Counted from the first letter of the stretch, positions 14,847-23,564 are shown. The stretch is 36,997 nucleotides of DNA from Dehalococcoidia bacterium (GCA_015478665.1 JADMII010000020.1:1-36997), one strand, 5' to 3'. Numbers and translations are program-made. Notes: generated by a model from the letters alone, not told the origin.

Positions 14847-16223
14847 CTACAGGCCGGAGACGGTCATCCGCTCGACGCGCACGGTCGGGGCGGCGCTGCC
14901 TGCCATCCAGAGCAGGTCGTCGCCGACGGCGTCGACGTCGCGCAGCATCTGCTTCAGGTTGCCGCTGACGTTGATCTCGGTGACCGGGTAGGTCAGCTCG
15001 CCGTGTTCGATCCAGACGCCGGCGGCGCCGAGCGAGAGATCGCCGGTGACGCTGTTGACGCTGTGTCCCATCAGGTCCGTCAGATAGAGGCCGTCCGGCA
15101 CGCCGCCGATGATCTCCTTCGCCGGCGTCGCGCCGGGCTGCCAGACGAGGTTGCCGTAGCCGATGCCGATGCTGTCGCCCGTGCGCGCGGCGCTGCCGGT
15201 GGTGCGGCGGCCCGTGCGGCGCCCGTAGTAGCTGTCGAAGAGGAAGGCGCCGAAGCGGCCGCCGTCGATGACGGCGTGTCGGCGCGTCGTCACGCCCTCG
15301 CCGTCGAACGGGCGGCTTGCGAGGCGCCCCGGCAGCGTGGCGTCGTCGATGATCGTGCAGAGCGGCGAGCCCACCTGCTCGCCCTCGAGGCCGAAGAGGA
15401 ACGTCGCGCGCTTGAACATCGCCTCGCCGCTGGCGGCGGCGGCCACCATCCGCGCGAGCCGGGCGGCCATCAGCGGGTCCCAGACGACGGGCGCCTCTCG
15501 CGTCCTCACCTTTACCGCGCCGAGCTTCCGGACGGCGCGCGCCGCGGCCCGCCGGCCGACCTCCTCCGGCGATTCCAGCCGGTGCAGGCGGCGCTCGGCG
15601 CTGAACCAGGAGTCGTTGCGCTTCTTGCCGTCGGCGTCATCGGCGATCACGGAGACGGCGAAGCTCGCCGCCGTGTAGGGGAACGTGCCGGCGAAGCCGA
15701 GGCTGTTGGCGAGCACGAGCTGCCCGCGCTCCGCGGCGAACTCGGCACCCTCCGAGTTCGTCACGCGCGCGTCGAAGTCGAACGCCGCGCGCTCGGCTCG
15801 CAGCACGACGTCCTTCATCTCGTCGACCGTGAGCGATTCGATCGACTCGTCGAACAGCCCCAGGCCGGCGCCGTAGTCGCTCGCCAGATCCTCCTTCGCG
15901 GGCAGGCCGGCGAACTCGTCGGGTTCGCTGATCTTCGCCAGCTCGACGGCGCTCTGGACCAGCGCATCGAGCGCGCGGGGCGTGAAGTCCGACGTGTTGC
16001 AGACGGCGGTGCGCTTCTCGCGAATGACGCGGATCGAGACGCTGCGGGAGCCGGCCTCGATCAGCCGCTCGACCTCGCCACGGCGTACGCTCACGCTGGA
16101 CTCGATGCCGCTGAGGAGGTAGGCATCGGCTTCGTCCGCGCCGAGCTGCCGCGCGCGGGCGACGACGTCGGTGGCGAGGACGACGAGGTCTTCGTCGGTG
16201 AACGGCTGGCGCTCCTCGCTCAT
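14847..16223 (-). CDS. pmbA: TldE/PmbA, peptidase-pair regulatory subunit
   Basis: ATG 16223 gives 458 residues beginning MSEERQPFTDEDLVV, normal for TldE/PmbA. The family core is clear: SSVSVRRGEVERL, SVSIRVIREKRTAVCNTSD, LFGLEGEQVGSPLCTIIDD, RPFDGEGVTTRR and the C-terminal GAAGVWIEHGELTYPVTEINVSGNLKQML. The HExxxH metal motif of TldD is absent, as expected for TldE. TldD-TldE complexes form a metalloprotease that trims unfolded or modified peptides. Here tldD is encoded upstream on the same strand, separated by a small ORF and a PAP2 gene. The start overlaps the PAP2 stop by 4 bp (ATGA), so the two are translationally coupled. Confidence 0.95.
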   Translation of the reverse strand: MSEERQPFTDEDLVVLATDVVARARQLGADEADAYLLSGIESSVSVRRGEVERLIEAGSRSVSIRVIREKRTAVCNTSDFTPRALDALVQSAVELAKISEPDEFAGLPAKEDLASDYGAGLGLFDESIESLTVDEMKDVVLRAERAAFDFDARVTNSEGAEFAAERGQLVLANSLGFAGTFPYTAASFAVSVIADDADGKKRNDSWFSAERRLHRLESPEEVGRRAAARAVRKLGAVKVRTREAPVVWDPLMAARLARMVAAAASGEAMFKRATFLFGLEGEQVGSPLCTIIDDATLPGRLASRPFDGEGVTTRRHAVIDGGRFGAFLFDSYYGRRTGRRTTGSAARTGDSIGIGYGNLVWQPGATPAKEIIGGVPDGLYLTDLMGHSVNSVTGDLSLGAAGVWIEHGELTYPVTEINVSGNLKQMLRDVDAVGDDLLWMAGSAAPTVRVERMTVSGL

Positions 16224-16834
16224 CGCAGGAACTCCGGCACGAGCCGCACGACGATCAGGTCGTCGAGCCAGGAGAACACGGGGCGTGCGAGCGTCACGAC
16301 GAGCGCCGCGACGATGCCGATCGCCGCGCCGCCGCCGACATCGGCGGGGTAGTGGATGCCGACGAAGACGCGCGAGAACGCGGTCAGCACGGCGAGCACC
16401 AACAGCACGGCGCCGAGCCGCGGCCGGTAGATGCCGGCGCCGGCGGCCATCGCGAAGGCGGCGGTCGCGTGCTCCGACGGGAACGACGTATCGCAGGCGT
16501 GGGCGACGAGCTGGACGACGTCGGCCCGGCTTGGCGCGCCGAGCGGGCAGAACGGCCGCGGGTGGGTATAGAGTCGCTGGATCAGCAGGGCGACGAGCAG
16601 CGCCAGGCCGGCCGAGGCGAGGCCGCTGTAGACGGCGATGCGCCGGTTGTCGCCGGCGCCGAATCGCGCGAACCACGAGGCGAGCAGCAGCACGACGATC
16701 GCGTAGATCGCGTACTTCGCGGCCAGCTTCATCGCATCGTCGAGGGGCGTGAAGCGCCCGGCCAGGTCGTCGTTGACGAGGTCGAAGAGGGCGCCGTTGA
16801 GGCTCAAGAGACCGATGATCACCGGCGCCCGCAC
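16220..16834 (-). CDS. PAP2-family membrane phosphatase (BcrC-like)
   Basis: GTG 16834, preceded by AGAGAGGA on the minus strand, gives 204 residues. The three lipid-phosphatase motifs are present: an R/K-x6-R-P-like stretch RLYTHPRPF, PSEH in TSFPSEHATAAFA, and S-R-x5-H in SRVFVGIHYPADV. About five to six membrane segments surround them. The arrangement resembles undecaprenyl-pyrophosphate phosphatases of the BcrC type, which recycle the cell-wall lipid carrier, but other lipid substrates are possible. It lies between tldD and pmbA and overlaps pmbA by 4 bp. That placement is unusual for a cell-wall gene and may only reflect cotranscription. Confidence 0.9.
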   Translation of the reverse strand: MRAPVIIGLLSLNGALFDLVNDDLAGRFTPLDDAMKLAAKYAIYAIVVLLLASWFARFGAGDNRRIAVYSGLASAGLALLVALLIQRLYTHPRPFCPLGAPSRADVVQLVAHACDTSFPSEHATAAFAMAAGAGIYRPRLGAVLLVLAVLTAFSRVFVGIHYPADVGGGAAIGIVAALVVTLARPVFSWLDDLIVVRLVPEFLR

Positions 16835-16895
16835 CTCGTTTCCTCTCTACATGTCCTGTCTACACGGCCAGGGCGTCATCATCCGCTGCGACGAC

Positions 16896-16997
16896 TCACC
16901 GGCGCCGGCCCTCGTCCGCGGAGACACTGCCGCGGCGCTGCGAGATGGCGAAGGCGGCGATCCCGAGGACGACGACCAGCACGAGCAGCTTCTTCAT
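16896..16997 (-). CDS. 33-residue single-pass membrane peptide
   Basis: On the minus strand ATG 16997 has AAAGGAA upstream and encodes MKKLLVLVVVLGIAAFAISQ, followed by a short charged tail, ending at TGA 16896. One hydrophobic helix with an N-terminal Lys pair and an Arg-rich tail is the shape of DLW-39-like small actinobacterial proteins, although the DLW ending is missing. It sits between tldD (91 bp upstream) and the PAP2 gene (61 bp downstream), same strand. The start context and composition favour a real gene; the function is unknown. A link to TldD/TldE processing is possible but unsupported. Confidence 0.55.
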   Translation of the reverse strand: MKKLLVLVVVLGIAAFAISQRRGSVSADEGRRR

Positions 16998-17087
16998 CGT
17001 GATTCCTTTCGCGAACCCGTTCCGGCCTGCATCGTACGCCGCCGGATGGCGAGCCTCAATGCCGGGCATGCATCCGGGGCCCGTCGG

Positions 17088-18530
17088 TCAGCCGATCGCC
17101 GTGCCGCCGACGGTCATGCCGCTGATCAGCGTCGTCGGCACCCCCACGCCGACGGGCACCGATTGCCCGTCCTTGCCGCAGGTCCAGCGGCCGTCGCTGA
17201 GCTTGAAGTCGCTGCCGACCGCCGTCACCTTCCGGAGCACGTCGGGGCCGTTGCCGATGAGGTTCACGTTGCGGATGGGCGCCGACACGCGCCCGCCCTC
17301 GATCATGTAGCCCTCGGTGACGCTGAAGACGAAGTCGCCATTGCTGATGTTCACCTGCCCGCCGTTGAAGGCGACGCAGTAGATGCCGCGGTCGACGGAG
17401 CGGATGATGTCTTCGGGCGCCGACTCGCCGGCGAGCATGTAGGTGTTGGTCATCCGCGGCATCGGATAATGCTTGAAGGACTGGCGGCGGCCGTTGCCCG
17501 TCGGGGCGACGGCGAAGTGCCTGGTGCTGAGCGTATCCTGGATGTAGCCGCGCAGCACGCCGTCTTCGATCAGCACGTTGTAGCCCGGCAGGTTGCCCTC
17601 GTCGTCGATGTTGATCGAGCCGCGGCTGTCGCGGACCGTGCCGTCGTCGACGACGGTGCAGAGCTCGGAGGCGACGACGTTGCCAACCTGGTCCGTGTAG
17701 TTGCTCGTCTTCTTGCGGTTGAAGTCCGCTTCGAGCCCGTGGCCGATCGCCTCGTGCAGCAGGATGCCGCTGTCGCCCGCCGCCAGCACGACCGGGAAGG
17801 CGCCCGCAGGCGCATCGATCGCCGACTGCAGGACGACGGACTGGCGCGCCGCCTCCTCCGCGAGCGCCTCCGGTGTGTGCGAATCGAAGTAGGCCATGCC
17901 CATGCGGCCGCCGCCGCCCCAGCGCGCCGTCTGGCGGTTGCCCTCGCGCTCCGAGAGGCAGGAGACATTGAAGCGGACGAGTGGCTGCACGTCGCCGGCG
18001 ATGCGGCCGTCGCTGGTGACGATCATGACGTGCTTGAGCTCGTCGATGAAGTTCACGTCGACGCGCGCGATGCAGGGGTCGAAGCGGCGCGCGGCGGCAT
18101 CGGCGCGGCGGATCAGCTCGACCTTCTCGGCCGCCGGCACGCCGACCGTGCTCGCCGCCGGCTCGTAGTGGCTGGCGGACTCATAGTGCAGGACGTCGAC
18201 GGGCGGGACGCTGTCGCCGCGCGAGGCGATGCGCGCGGCGGTGTCCGCCGCCCGCCGCATGGCGCCGCGCGAGAGGTCTTCGGTGAAGGCGTAGCCGATC
18301 GCTTCGCCCTGCAGGACGCGGATGCCGACGCCCTGGGTGATGCTGCGGCTCGCTGACTTCACGGCCTGCTGCTCGAAGGTGATGTTGGAGCCTTCGCGGT
18401 GCTCGAAGAAGAGCTCGGCGCGGTCGCCGCCGCGGCTCATCGCCACGCCCAGCAGCGCAGCCGCGGCCGCCTGGTCGATGCCGTAGCGCTCGCGAAAGTA
18501 CGCTTCCGACTGCTGCCCGACGTCGGCCAT
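17088..18530 (-). CDS. tldD: TldD metalloprotease subunit
   Basis: ATG 18530 follows GGAGG with 4-bp spacing and encodes 480 residues, MADVGQQSEAYFRERYGI onward, a normal TldD length. The catalytic HExxxH motif is HEAIGH (259-264) in LLHEAIGHGLEADF. The third zinc-site cysteine is expected in the C-terminal WTCGKDGQSVPVG segment. Other hallmarks are SSYTDQVG-like NYTDQVGNVVAS, RMTNTYMLAG and TEGYMIEGG. TldD forms a heteromeric protease with TldE/PmbA that degrades unfolded peptides and, in some bacteria, removes leader peptides from RiPPs. A TATCAT box at 18569-18564 lies 33 bp before the start. It is the first gene of the tldD-small ORF-PAP2-pmbA run. Confidence 0.95.
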   Translation of the reverse strand: MADVGQQSEAYFRERYGIDQAAAAALLGVAMSRGGDRAELFFEHREGSNITFEQQAVKSASRSITQGVGIRVLQGEAIGYAFTEDLSRGAMRRAADTAARIASRGDSVPPVDVLHYESASHYEPAASTVGVPAAEKVELIRRADAAARRFDPCIARVDVNFIDELKHVMIVTSDGRIAGDVQPLVRFNVSCLSEREGNRQTARWGGGGRMGMAYFDSHTPEALAEEAARQSVVLQSAIDAPAGAFPVVLAAGDSGILLHEAIGHGLEADFNRKKTSNYTDQVGNVVASELCTVVDDGTVRDSRGSINIDDEGNLPGYNVLIEDGVLRGYIQDTLSTRHFAVAPTGNGRRQSFKHYPMPRMTNTYMLAGESAPEDIIRSVDRGIYCVAFNGGQVNISNGDFVFSVTEGYMIEGGRVSAPIRNVNLIGNGPDVLRKVTAVGSDFKLSDGRWTCGKDGQSVPVGVGVPTTLISGMTVGGTAIG

Positions 18531-18563
18531 GCCACCTCCATCGATCCGTGCCGCTGCGATCGC

Positions 18564-18569
18564 ATGATA
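18564..18569 (-). promoter_or_regulatory. Candidate -10 of tldD
   Basis: TATCAT on the minus strand, 33 bp before ATG 18530. The leader contains GGAGG, so this is a conventional led promoter. Confidence 0.45.
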
Positions 18570-18760
18570 GCGGACGCTCTGCCCGCGCGATTGAGGCGCG
18601 GCGCGGATGAAGGACGGGCAGGAGGTCTTCGTGCCGGTGCGCAATCGGCCCCGTCCTCGGCGACGCGACGCGCCCTCGGGCTGATGCCGATCGCCGCCCG
18701 GAGCGCGGTGGCTGAAGGCTCGGGCGGTCCACCGCGTTCGCGGCAGACGGACGGGCGGGA

Positions 18761-18766
18761 TACGAT
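18761..18766 (+). promoter_or_regulatory. Candidate -10 of the SDR operon
   Basis: TACGAT, 31 bp before ATG 18798. A GGAGGAG Shine-Dalgarno lies in the leader. Confidence 0.4.
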
Positions 18767-18797
18767 CCGTGCCGTGGCGACGACGAGCGGAGGAGCG

Positions 18798-19565
18798 ATG
18801 GACGCATCGACGATCTTCGACCTGAGCGGGAAGGTGGCGCTGGTCACGGGCGGCAGCCGCGGCCTCGGGCGGGAGATGGTGCGGGCCTTCGCGCGCGCCG
18901 GCGCGGACGTCGTCATCGCCAGCCGCAAGCTCGACGCCTGCGAGGCGCTCGCGGCCGAGGTGCGGGCCGAGACCGGGCGCCAGGCCCTGGCGGTCGCCTG
19001 CCATGTCGGCGAGTGGGAGCAGGTCGAGCGGCTGGCAGAGGCGGCGTACGGGCGCTTCGGGCAGATCGATGTGCTGGTGAACAACGCCGGCATGTCGCCG
19101 ACGTACGACGGCGTCGAGAGCGTGACGGAGGCGCTCTGGGACAAGGTGCTCGACGTCAACCTCAAGGGGCCGTTTCGGCTGACGTCGCTCGTCGGAGCGC
19201 GGATGGCGGCGGGAGACGGCGGCTCGATCGTCTTCATCTCGAGCACCGCGTCGCAGACGCCGGGCGCCGACGTGATCCCGTACGGCGCGGCGAAGGCCGG
19301 CATCAACAACATGACGGCCGGCTTTGCGCGGGCGTTCGCACCGAAGGTGCGGGTGAACTGCATTATCCCGGGCCCGTTCCTCACGGACATCTCGAAGGCG
19401 TGGGACATGGAGGCGTTCGAGCGCGCGGCCGCACGCGGCATCCTGTTGCGCCGCGGTGGCGCGCCGGCGGAGATCGTCGGCGCGGCGCTCTACTTCGCGT
19501 CGGACGCATCGAGCTTCACGACGGGTGCGCATCTCGTCGTCTCGGGCGGTCAGGCTGGTGGCTAG
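18798..19565 (+). CDS. Short-chain dehydrogenase/reductase
   Basis: ATG 18798, after CGGAGGAGCG, gives 255 residues. Classical SDR motifs are the nucleotide-binding TGGSRGLG (17-24), NNAG (95-98), catalytic Ser149 in FISST, and Tyr162-x3-Lys166 (PYGAAKAG), with PGP-F-T near residue 188. It is an NAD(P)-dependent oxidoreductase acting on a hydroxy/keto group. The kinase-like gene follows after 1 bp, and an acyl-CoA dehydrogenase lies beyond that. An SDR, APH-like kinase and acyl-CoA dehydrogenase together are the same parts as LvaD, LvaA and LvaC of levulinate catabolism, so a hydroxyacyl/ketoacyl-CoA substrate is plausible. Confidence 0.92.
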   Translation: MDASTIFDLSGKVALVTGGSRGLGREMVRAFARAGADVVIASRKLDACEALAAEVRAETGRQALAVACHVGEWEQVERLAEAAYGRFGQIDVLVNNAGMSPTYDGVESVTEALWDKVLDVNLKGPFRLTSLVGARMAAGDGGSIVFISSTASQTPGADVIPYGAAKAGINNMTAGFARAFAPKVRVNCIIPGPFLTDISKAWDMEAFERAAARGILLRRGGAPAEIVGAALYFASDASSFTTGAHLVVSGGQAGG

Positions 19566-19566
19566 G

Positions 19567-20625
19567 ATGGCGGCCGAGACCGGTATCGATGCGAGGGTCG
19601 TGGACTTCGACGTGCTGGGCGCCTGGATGACGGGGCAGGGCCTGCCCGGGGGCGCCTTCGAGGGCGTCGAATTGCTCGCCGGCGGCACGCAGAACGTGCT
19701 GGTGCGCTTCACGCGCGGCGGGCGCGAGTACGTGCTCCGGCGGGGGCCGGAGCACCTCCGCCCGAAGAGCAACGAGGTGATGCGACGCGAGGCGCGCGTG
19801 CTGACCGCGCTCGACGGGACGGACGTGCCGCATCCTCGCTTCATCGCCGGCTGCCTGGACGAGGCGGTGATGCACGGCGCGGTGTTCTACCTGATGGAAG
19901 CCGTCGACGGCTTCAACCCGGGCAGAGCGCTGCCGCCGCTGCACGCAGCGGACGCGGGCGTGCGACGAGAGATGGGGCTGCGGATCGCCGATGGCGCGGC
20001 GGCGCTCGGGCGTGTGGACCACCTCGCCGTCGGGCTCGCGGCCTTCGGGCAGCCGCAGGGCTTCATCGAGCGGCAGGTGCCGCGCTGGCTCGGCGAGCTG
20101 GAGTCGTACCGCCGCTTCGAGGGCTACCCGGGGCCGGCGATCCCGGGCGTCGACCGCGTCGCCGCCTGGCTCGACGACAATCGGCCGTCGCGCTGGACGC
20201 CGGGGATCATGCACGGGGACTACCACTTCGCCAATGTGCTGTACGCGCACGACGGGCCGCGCCTCGCGGCGATCGTCGACTGGGAGATGTGCACGATCGG
20301 CGACCCGCTGTTGGACCTCGGCTGGCTGCTGGCGACGTGGCCGGACGGCTCCGGTGCCGGCCCGGGCGTCGGCTCGCCGCTCGCCGCGGCCGGTGGATTG
20401 CCGTCGACAGCGGAGGTCGTCGCGCGATACGGCGAGGGTTCGGCGCGCGATCTGTCGGGCGCCGGCTGGTACGGCGTGCTCGCATGCTTCAAGCTTGGGA
20501 TCGTGCTGGAGGGCACGCACGCGCGGGCGAGCGCGGGTCTGGCGCCGAAGGCGACGGGCGACCTCCTGCACGCCACGACGCTGGCGCTGTTCGAGCGCGC
20601 GCGGGCCATGATCGCGGGCGCGTAG
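19567..20625 (+). CDS. APH-family phosphotransferase (ACAD10/11-kinase or LvaA type)
   Basis: ATG 19567 lies 1 bp after the SDR stop and yields 352 residues. The aminoglycoside-phosphotransferase fold is shown by the substrate/nucleotide loop LAGGTQNVLVRF, Lys/Arg-rich YVLRRGPEH, Brenner motif HGDYHFANVL (216-225) and the metal-binding IVDWEMCTIGDPLLDLGW (Asp238). The DWE-CTIGDP-DLGW form is that of the kinase domain fused to acyl-CoA dehydrogenases ACAD10/11 and of LvaA, which phosphorylates a 4-hydroxyacyl-CoA before elimination. Aminoglycoside resistance is not indicated. Here kinase and dehydrogenase are separate adjacent genes. Confidence 0.88.
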   Translation: MAAETGIDARVVDFDVLGAWMTGQGLPGGAFEGVELLAGGTQNVLVRFTRGGREYVLRRGPEHLRPKSNEVMRREARVLTALDGTDVPHPRFIAGCLDEAVMHGAVFYLMEAVDGFNPGRALPPLHAADAGVRREMGLRIADGAAALGRVDHLAVGLAAFGQPQGFIERQVPRWLGELESYRRFEGYPGPAIPGVDRVAAWLDDNRPSRWTPGIMHGDYHFANVLYAHDGPRLAAIVDWEMCTIGDPLLDLGWLLATWPDGSGAGPGVGSPLAAAGGLPSTAEVVARYGEGSARDLSGAGWYGVLACFKLGIVLEGTHARASAGLAPKATGDLLHATTLALFERARAMIAGA

Positions 20626-20801
20626 GCCTCAGCCGACCGGCGGCGGCCGCAGGCGTCGACGCAGTGACGCGGGATGCGGCGGCGTGCCCGACAGGGACGC
20701 TTGCCGTATCGCTGGAGACGCGCAGAATGCATCCTGCGACGGCGCGCGACCATCGTGGGCGATGACGTCAGGGCGAGGCAGACGATGAGCGGAGGCAGAG
20801 G

Positions 20802-22028
20802 ATGATCGACTTCGAGATCCCGGCGGACGCGAAAGAGGTGCGCGAGCGCGTGCGGAAGTTCGTGCAGGACGAGTGCATCCCGGCGGAACAGCAGCTCGAG
20901 AGCCGGCCGTACAAGGAGGTGCTCGGCGAGCTGCGGACGAAGGCGCGGGCGCAGGGGCTGTGGTGTCCGTTCATCCCGCCGGAGTACGGCGGCATGGGCC
21001 TCGGGCCGCTGGCGAATGCACTGGTGCAGATGGAGCTCGGCGAGAGCTACCTGGGCGCGCTGGCGCTAAACACGCAGGGCCCCGACGACGCGACGATGCT
21101 GACGCTGCTCGTGCACGGCACGGACTTCCAGAAGGAGAAGTTCCTCAAGCCGCTGCTCAACGGCGAGAAGCGGGTCTGCTACTCGATGACGGAGAAGGCG
21201 GCCGGCGCCGACGCGACCGGCATGCAGACGCGCGCCGTCCGCGACGGCGACAACTGGCTGATCAACGGCGAGAAGTGGTTCAGCAGCGCCGCGTCGGTCG
21301 CGGACATCGCGCTGATCATGGCGAAGACGGACCCCGACGCGCCGCGCCATCAGCAGTTCAGCACCTTCCTCGTCGAGCTGCCGAACCCCGGCTACCAGAT
21401 CCAGCGCAACATCCGCACGATGGCGGGCGAGAGCCGGCTGGGCGAGATGCTCGGCGGCGGCCACGCCGAGATCCTCATCAAGGACCTCGTCGTGCCGAAC
21501 GAGAACGTCCTCGGCGGCGAGGGTCAGGGCTTCAACATGGGGCAGCACCGCCTCGCCTACGGCCGGCTGCGCCACGGCATGCACAACGTGGCGATGGCGC
21601 AGCGGGCGCTGGACATGGCGGCGAAGCGGGTGCTGGAGCGCTCGACCTTCGGCAAGCCATTGTCGGAGCGCCAGGGCGTGCAGTGGATGCTGGCAGACTG
21701 CGCGAGCGAGCTGTACATGGCGCGGCTGATGCTGCTGCACATCGCCTACAAGGCGGAGAAGGGGCTGGACCTGCGGCAGGAGAACTCGATCGCCAAGGTC
21801 TTCCTGGCGCACATGGTGCACAAGGTCGTCGATACGGCGATCCAACTGCACGGCGCGCTCGGCTACAGCGAGGACACGCCGCTGGCGCGCTGGTACACGA
21901 GCATCCGCTCGCAACGGCTGGTCGATGGACCGGACGAGGTGCACCGCTGGACAGTCGGCCGCAACGTGTTGAAGGCGTACAAGGAGCACGGCACGACGGC
22001 GCTGGCGGCCGGCGGCGATCTGTTGTGA
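20802..22028 (+). CDS. Acyl-CoA dehydrogenase (ACAD10/11 or LvaC-like)
   Basis: A 408-residue flavoprotein, MIDFEIPADAKEVRERVRKF onward, started at ATG 20802 after GGAGGCAGAGG. Family features are CPFIPPEYGGMGL, YSMTEKAAGADATGMQT, INGEKWFSSAA, GQGFNMGQHRLAYGRLRHG, RSTFGKPLSERQ and the C-terminal QLHGALGYSEDTPLARWYTS. The FxK-Y-S-M-T-E-K-A-AGAD pattern and the DGPDEVH ending match ACAD10/11-type enzymes rather than short-chain butyryl-CoA dehydrogenases. With the kinase gene upstream it probably acts on a phosphorylated hydroxyacyl-CoA intermediate. Two minute frames (20762-20788 and 20785-20805) end in ATGA overlaps just before the start, perhaps by chance. The spacer from 20626 has no other gene. 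Confidence 0.9.
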   Translation: MIDFEIPADAKEVRERVRKFVQDECIPAEQQLESRPYKEVLGELRTKARAQGLWCPFIPPEYGGMGLGPLANALVQMELGESYLGALALNTQGPDDATMLTLLVHGTDFQKEKFLKPLLNGEKRVCYSMTEKAAGADATGMQTRAVRDGDNWLINGEKWFSSAASVADIALIMAKTDPDAPRHQQFSTFLVELPNPGYQIQRNIRTMAGESRLGEMLGGGHAEILIKDLVVPNENVLGGEGQGFNMGQHRLAYGRLRHGMHNVAMAQRALDMAAKRVLERSTFGKPLSERQGVQWMLADCASELYMARLMLLHIAYKAEKGLDLRQENSIAKVFLAHMVHKVVDTAIQLHGALGYSEDTPLARWYTSIRSQRLVDGPDEVHRWTVGRNVLKAYKEHGTTALAAGGDLL

Positions 22029-22090
22029 AGCTCTTCGCGCGAAGCTCACACGCCCGCCGTGTGCCTGGCTCCCGCGCCGACCGCAGGCAG

Positions 22091-22131
22091 CTCTCCCCCG
22101 GCCGCTCTCCACACCGTGGAGAGGGGAGCGG
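22091..22131 (-). repeat. Hairpin repeat copy 1
   Basis: CTCTCCAC (22105-22112) and GTGGAGAG (22116-22123) form a perfect 8-bp stem with a 3-nt loop. Read on the minus strand, the copy ends in CGGCCGGGGGAG, the shared 3' core of the family found at 27943, 28109 and 29306. It lies in the gene-free spacer between the acyl-CoA dehydrogenase and mesaconyl-CoA hydratase genes. Confidence 0.55.
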
Positions 22132-22277
22132 TCTCGTCCAGAGGTGACGCCGCTGCAGCCGCCAGACGCACCAACGGGCGACGCCGCTGCGCCGGATGTG
22201 CGCATCGTCTTCACGGTGCGGCGGCCGCTCGCCGGAACGGCGGCGACCCGAATCCGATACGAACAGGCGGGGAGGCA

Positions 22278-23351
22278 ATGAAGCTCGGCGGTCATTTCTT
22301 CGAGGACCTTGGTCCGGGGCAGCGGCTGATCAATCCTGTGCCGCGAACGGTCACGGAGGGCGATGTCGCCTTGTACATCGCGCTCACCGGCGACCGGAAC
22401 CCGAAGAACTGCTCCGCCGAGTTCGCCCGCAGCCTCGGCTTCGCGCGCGCGCCGGTCCACGACCTGCTCGTCTTTCACATCGTTTTCGGGCGCACGGTGG
22501 GCGAGATCTCGCTGAACTCGCCGGGCAACCTGGGCTACGCCGACCTGCGCTTCCTGCGCCCGGTCTTCCCCGGCGACACGCTGCGCGCGGAGACGGAGAC
22601 GCTCGGCTGGCGGGAGACGTCGAAGGGTGACACCGGCGTCGTCTGGGTGCGGACGACCGGCTTCAACCAGCGCGACGAGCGCGTGCTGCAGTTCTACCGC
22701 TGGGTGATGGTGAACAAGCGCGAGCCGGCGACGCCGACCGGCGCCGTCGACGCGCCGGCGATGCCGAAGGAGGCGGAGCGCGCCCATCTGCACGCGCTGC
22801 CGTATCCGCCGTTCGCGCGCTTCGACGCATCGGCGACGGGCGGCGCGCGCTTCTGGGAGGATTACGCCGCCGGCGAGCGGCTGTTGCATCCGCAGGGGAT
22901 GACGATCGAGGAGGCGGAGCACCAGCTGGCGACGCGACTGTACCAGAACACGGCGCGGGTGCACTTCAACCAGCATCAGCAGCAGGCGTCGCGGCACGGG
23001 CGCCGCATCATCTACGGCGGCCACGTCATCTCGGTCGCCCAGGCGCTGTCGTTCGACGGGCTGGAGAACGTCATCGGCATGGCGGCATGGAACAGCGGCT
23101 CGCACACCAACCCGACCTTCGCCGGCGACACGCTCTTCGCCTGGACGGACGTGCTCGAGGCGATCGACATCCGACGCGACGACCTGGGGGCGCTGCGGCT
23201 GCGGCTGGTCGCCGTCAAGAACGTCGACCCGTCGCAGCAGGAGGTGGCGCTGATGGCGACGGACGAGAGCGGCCGCGAGCGGTACGCGCCGGCGGTCGTG
23301 CTGGACCTCGAGTACGTGGGGCTGATGCCGCGGCGCGCCGTCGCCGGCTGA
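22278..23351 (+). CDS. mch: Mesaconyl-CoA hydratase (beta-methylmalyl-CoA dehydratase)
   Basis: ATG 22278 follows GGGGAGG and encodes 357 residues with a double hot-dog (MaoC-like) layout. The first domain begins MKLGGHFFEDLGPGQRL and contains RTVTEGDVALYIALTGDRNP, characteristic of Mch; the second begins FWEDYAAGERLLHPQGMTIE and includes YGGHVISVAQALSFDGLEN. The enzyme interconverts mesaconyl-C1-CoA and beta-methylmalyl-CoA in the ethylmalonyl-CoA and 3-hydroxypropionate pathways. The neighbours support this: a methylsuccinyl-CoA dehydrogenase gene (making its substrate) and a beta-methylmalyl-CoA lyase gene (using its product) follow on the same strand. Confidence 0.88.
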   Translation: MKLGGHFFEDLGPGQRLINPVPRTVTEGDVALYIALTGDRNPKNCSAEFARSLGFARAPVHDLLVFHIVFGRTVGEISLNSPGNLGYADLRFLRPVFPGDTLRAETETLGWRETSKGDTGVVWVRTTGFNQRDERVLQFYRWVMVNKREPATPTGAVDAPAMPKEAERAHLHALPYPPFARFDASATGGARFWEDYAAGERLLHPQGMTIEEAEHQLATRLYQNTARVHFNQHQQQASRHGRRIIYGGHVISVAQALSFDGLENVIGMAAWNSGSHTNPTFAGDTLFAWTDVLEAIDIRRDDLGALRLRLVAVKNVDPSQQEVALMATDESGRERYAPAVVLDLEYVGLMPRRAVAG

Positions 23352-23552
23352 ACCGCAGATGGCGGTGTGCGCCAGGATCACCCTCCGCCGGCCGCGCCCC
23401 GCTTTGGTGGAGAGCGGGCGCGTCGAAGCGATGTCGAGGCAGATGTCGGCAGATGGCGCAGTAGCGGTGGTACACGCGGCGTCACGCCGATCGCTTGGCG
23501 GCGATGGCGCGAGCAACGACCATCGGCGAGTGCGCATAGGCCGGCGGTTGCG

Positions 23553-23558
23553 TAGAAT
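23553..23558 (+). promoter_or_regulatory. Leaderless -10 box before the mcd leader ORF
   Basis: TAGAAT, exactly 6 bp before GTG 23565, which opens a 14-codon frame coupled to mcd. Confidence 0.5.
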
Positions 23559-23564
23559 GCTGCC

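Noticed and set aside
13582-14991. 469-codon plus-strand frame opposite the HD phosphohydrolase
   Set aside because: Asp/Glu/Arg-rich antisense shadow; the minus-strand frame has clear HD and membrane features.
19567-20625. Aminoglycoside resistance gene
   Set aside because: APH fold, but the motif set and the SDR/acyl-CoA dehydrogenase context fit ACAD10/11-type hydroxyacyl-CoA kinases.
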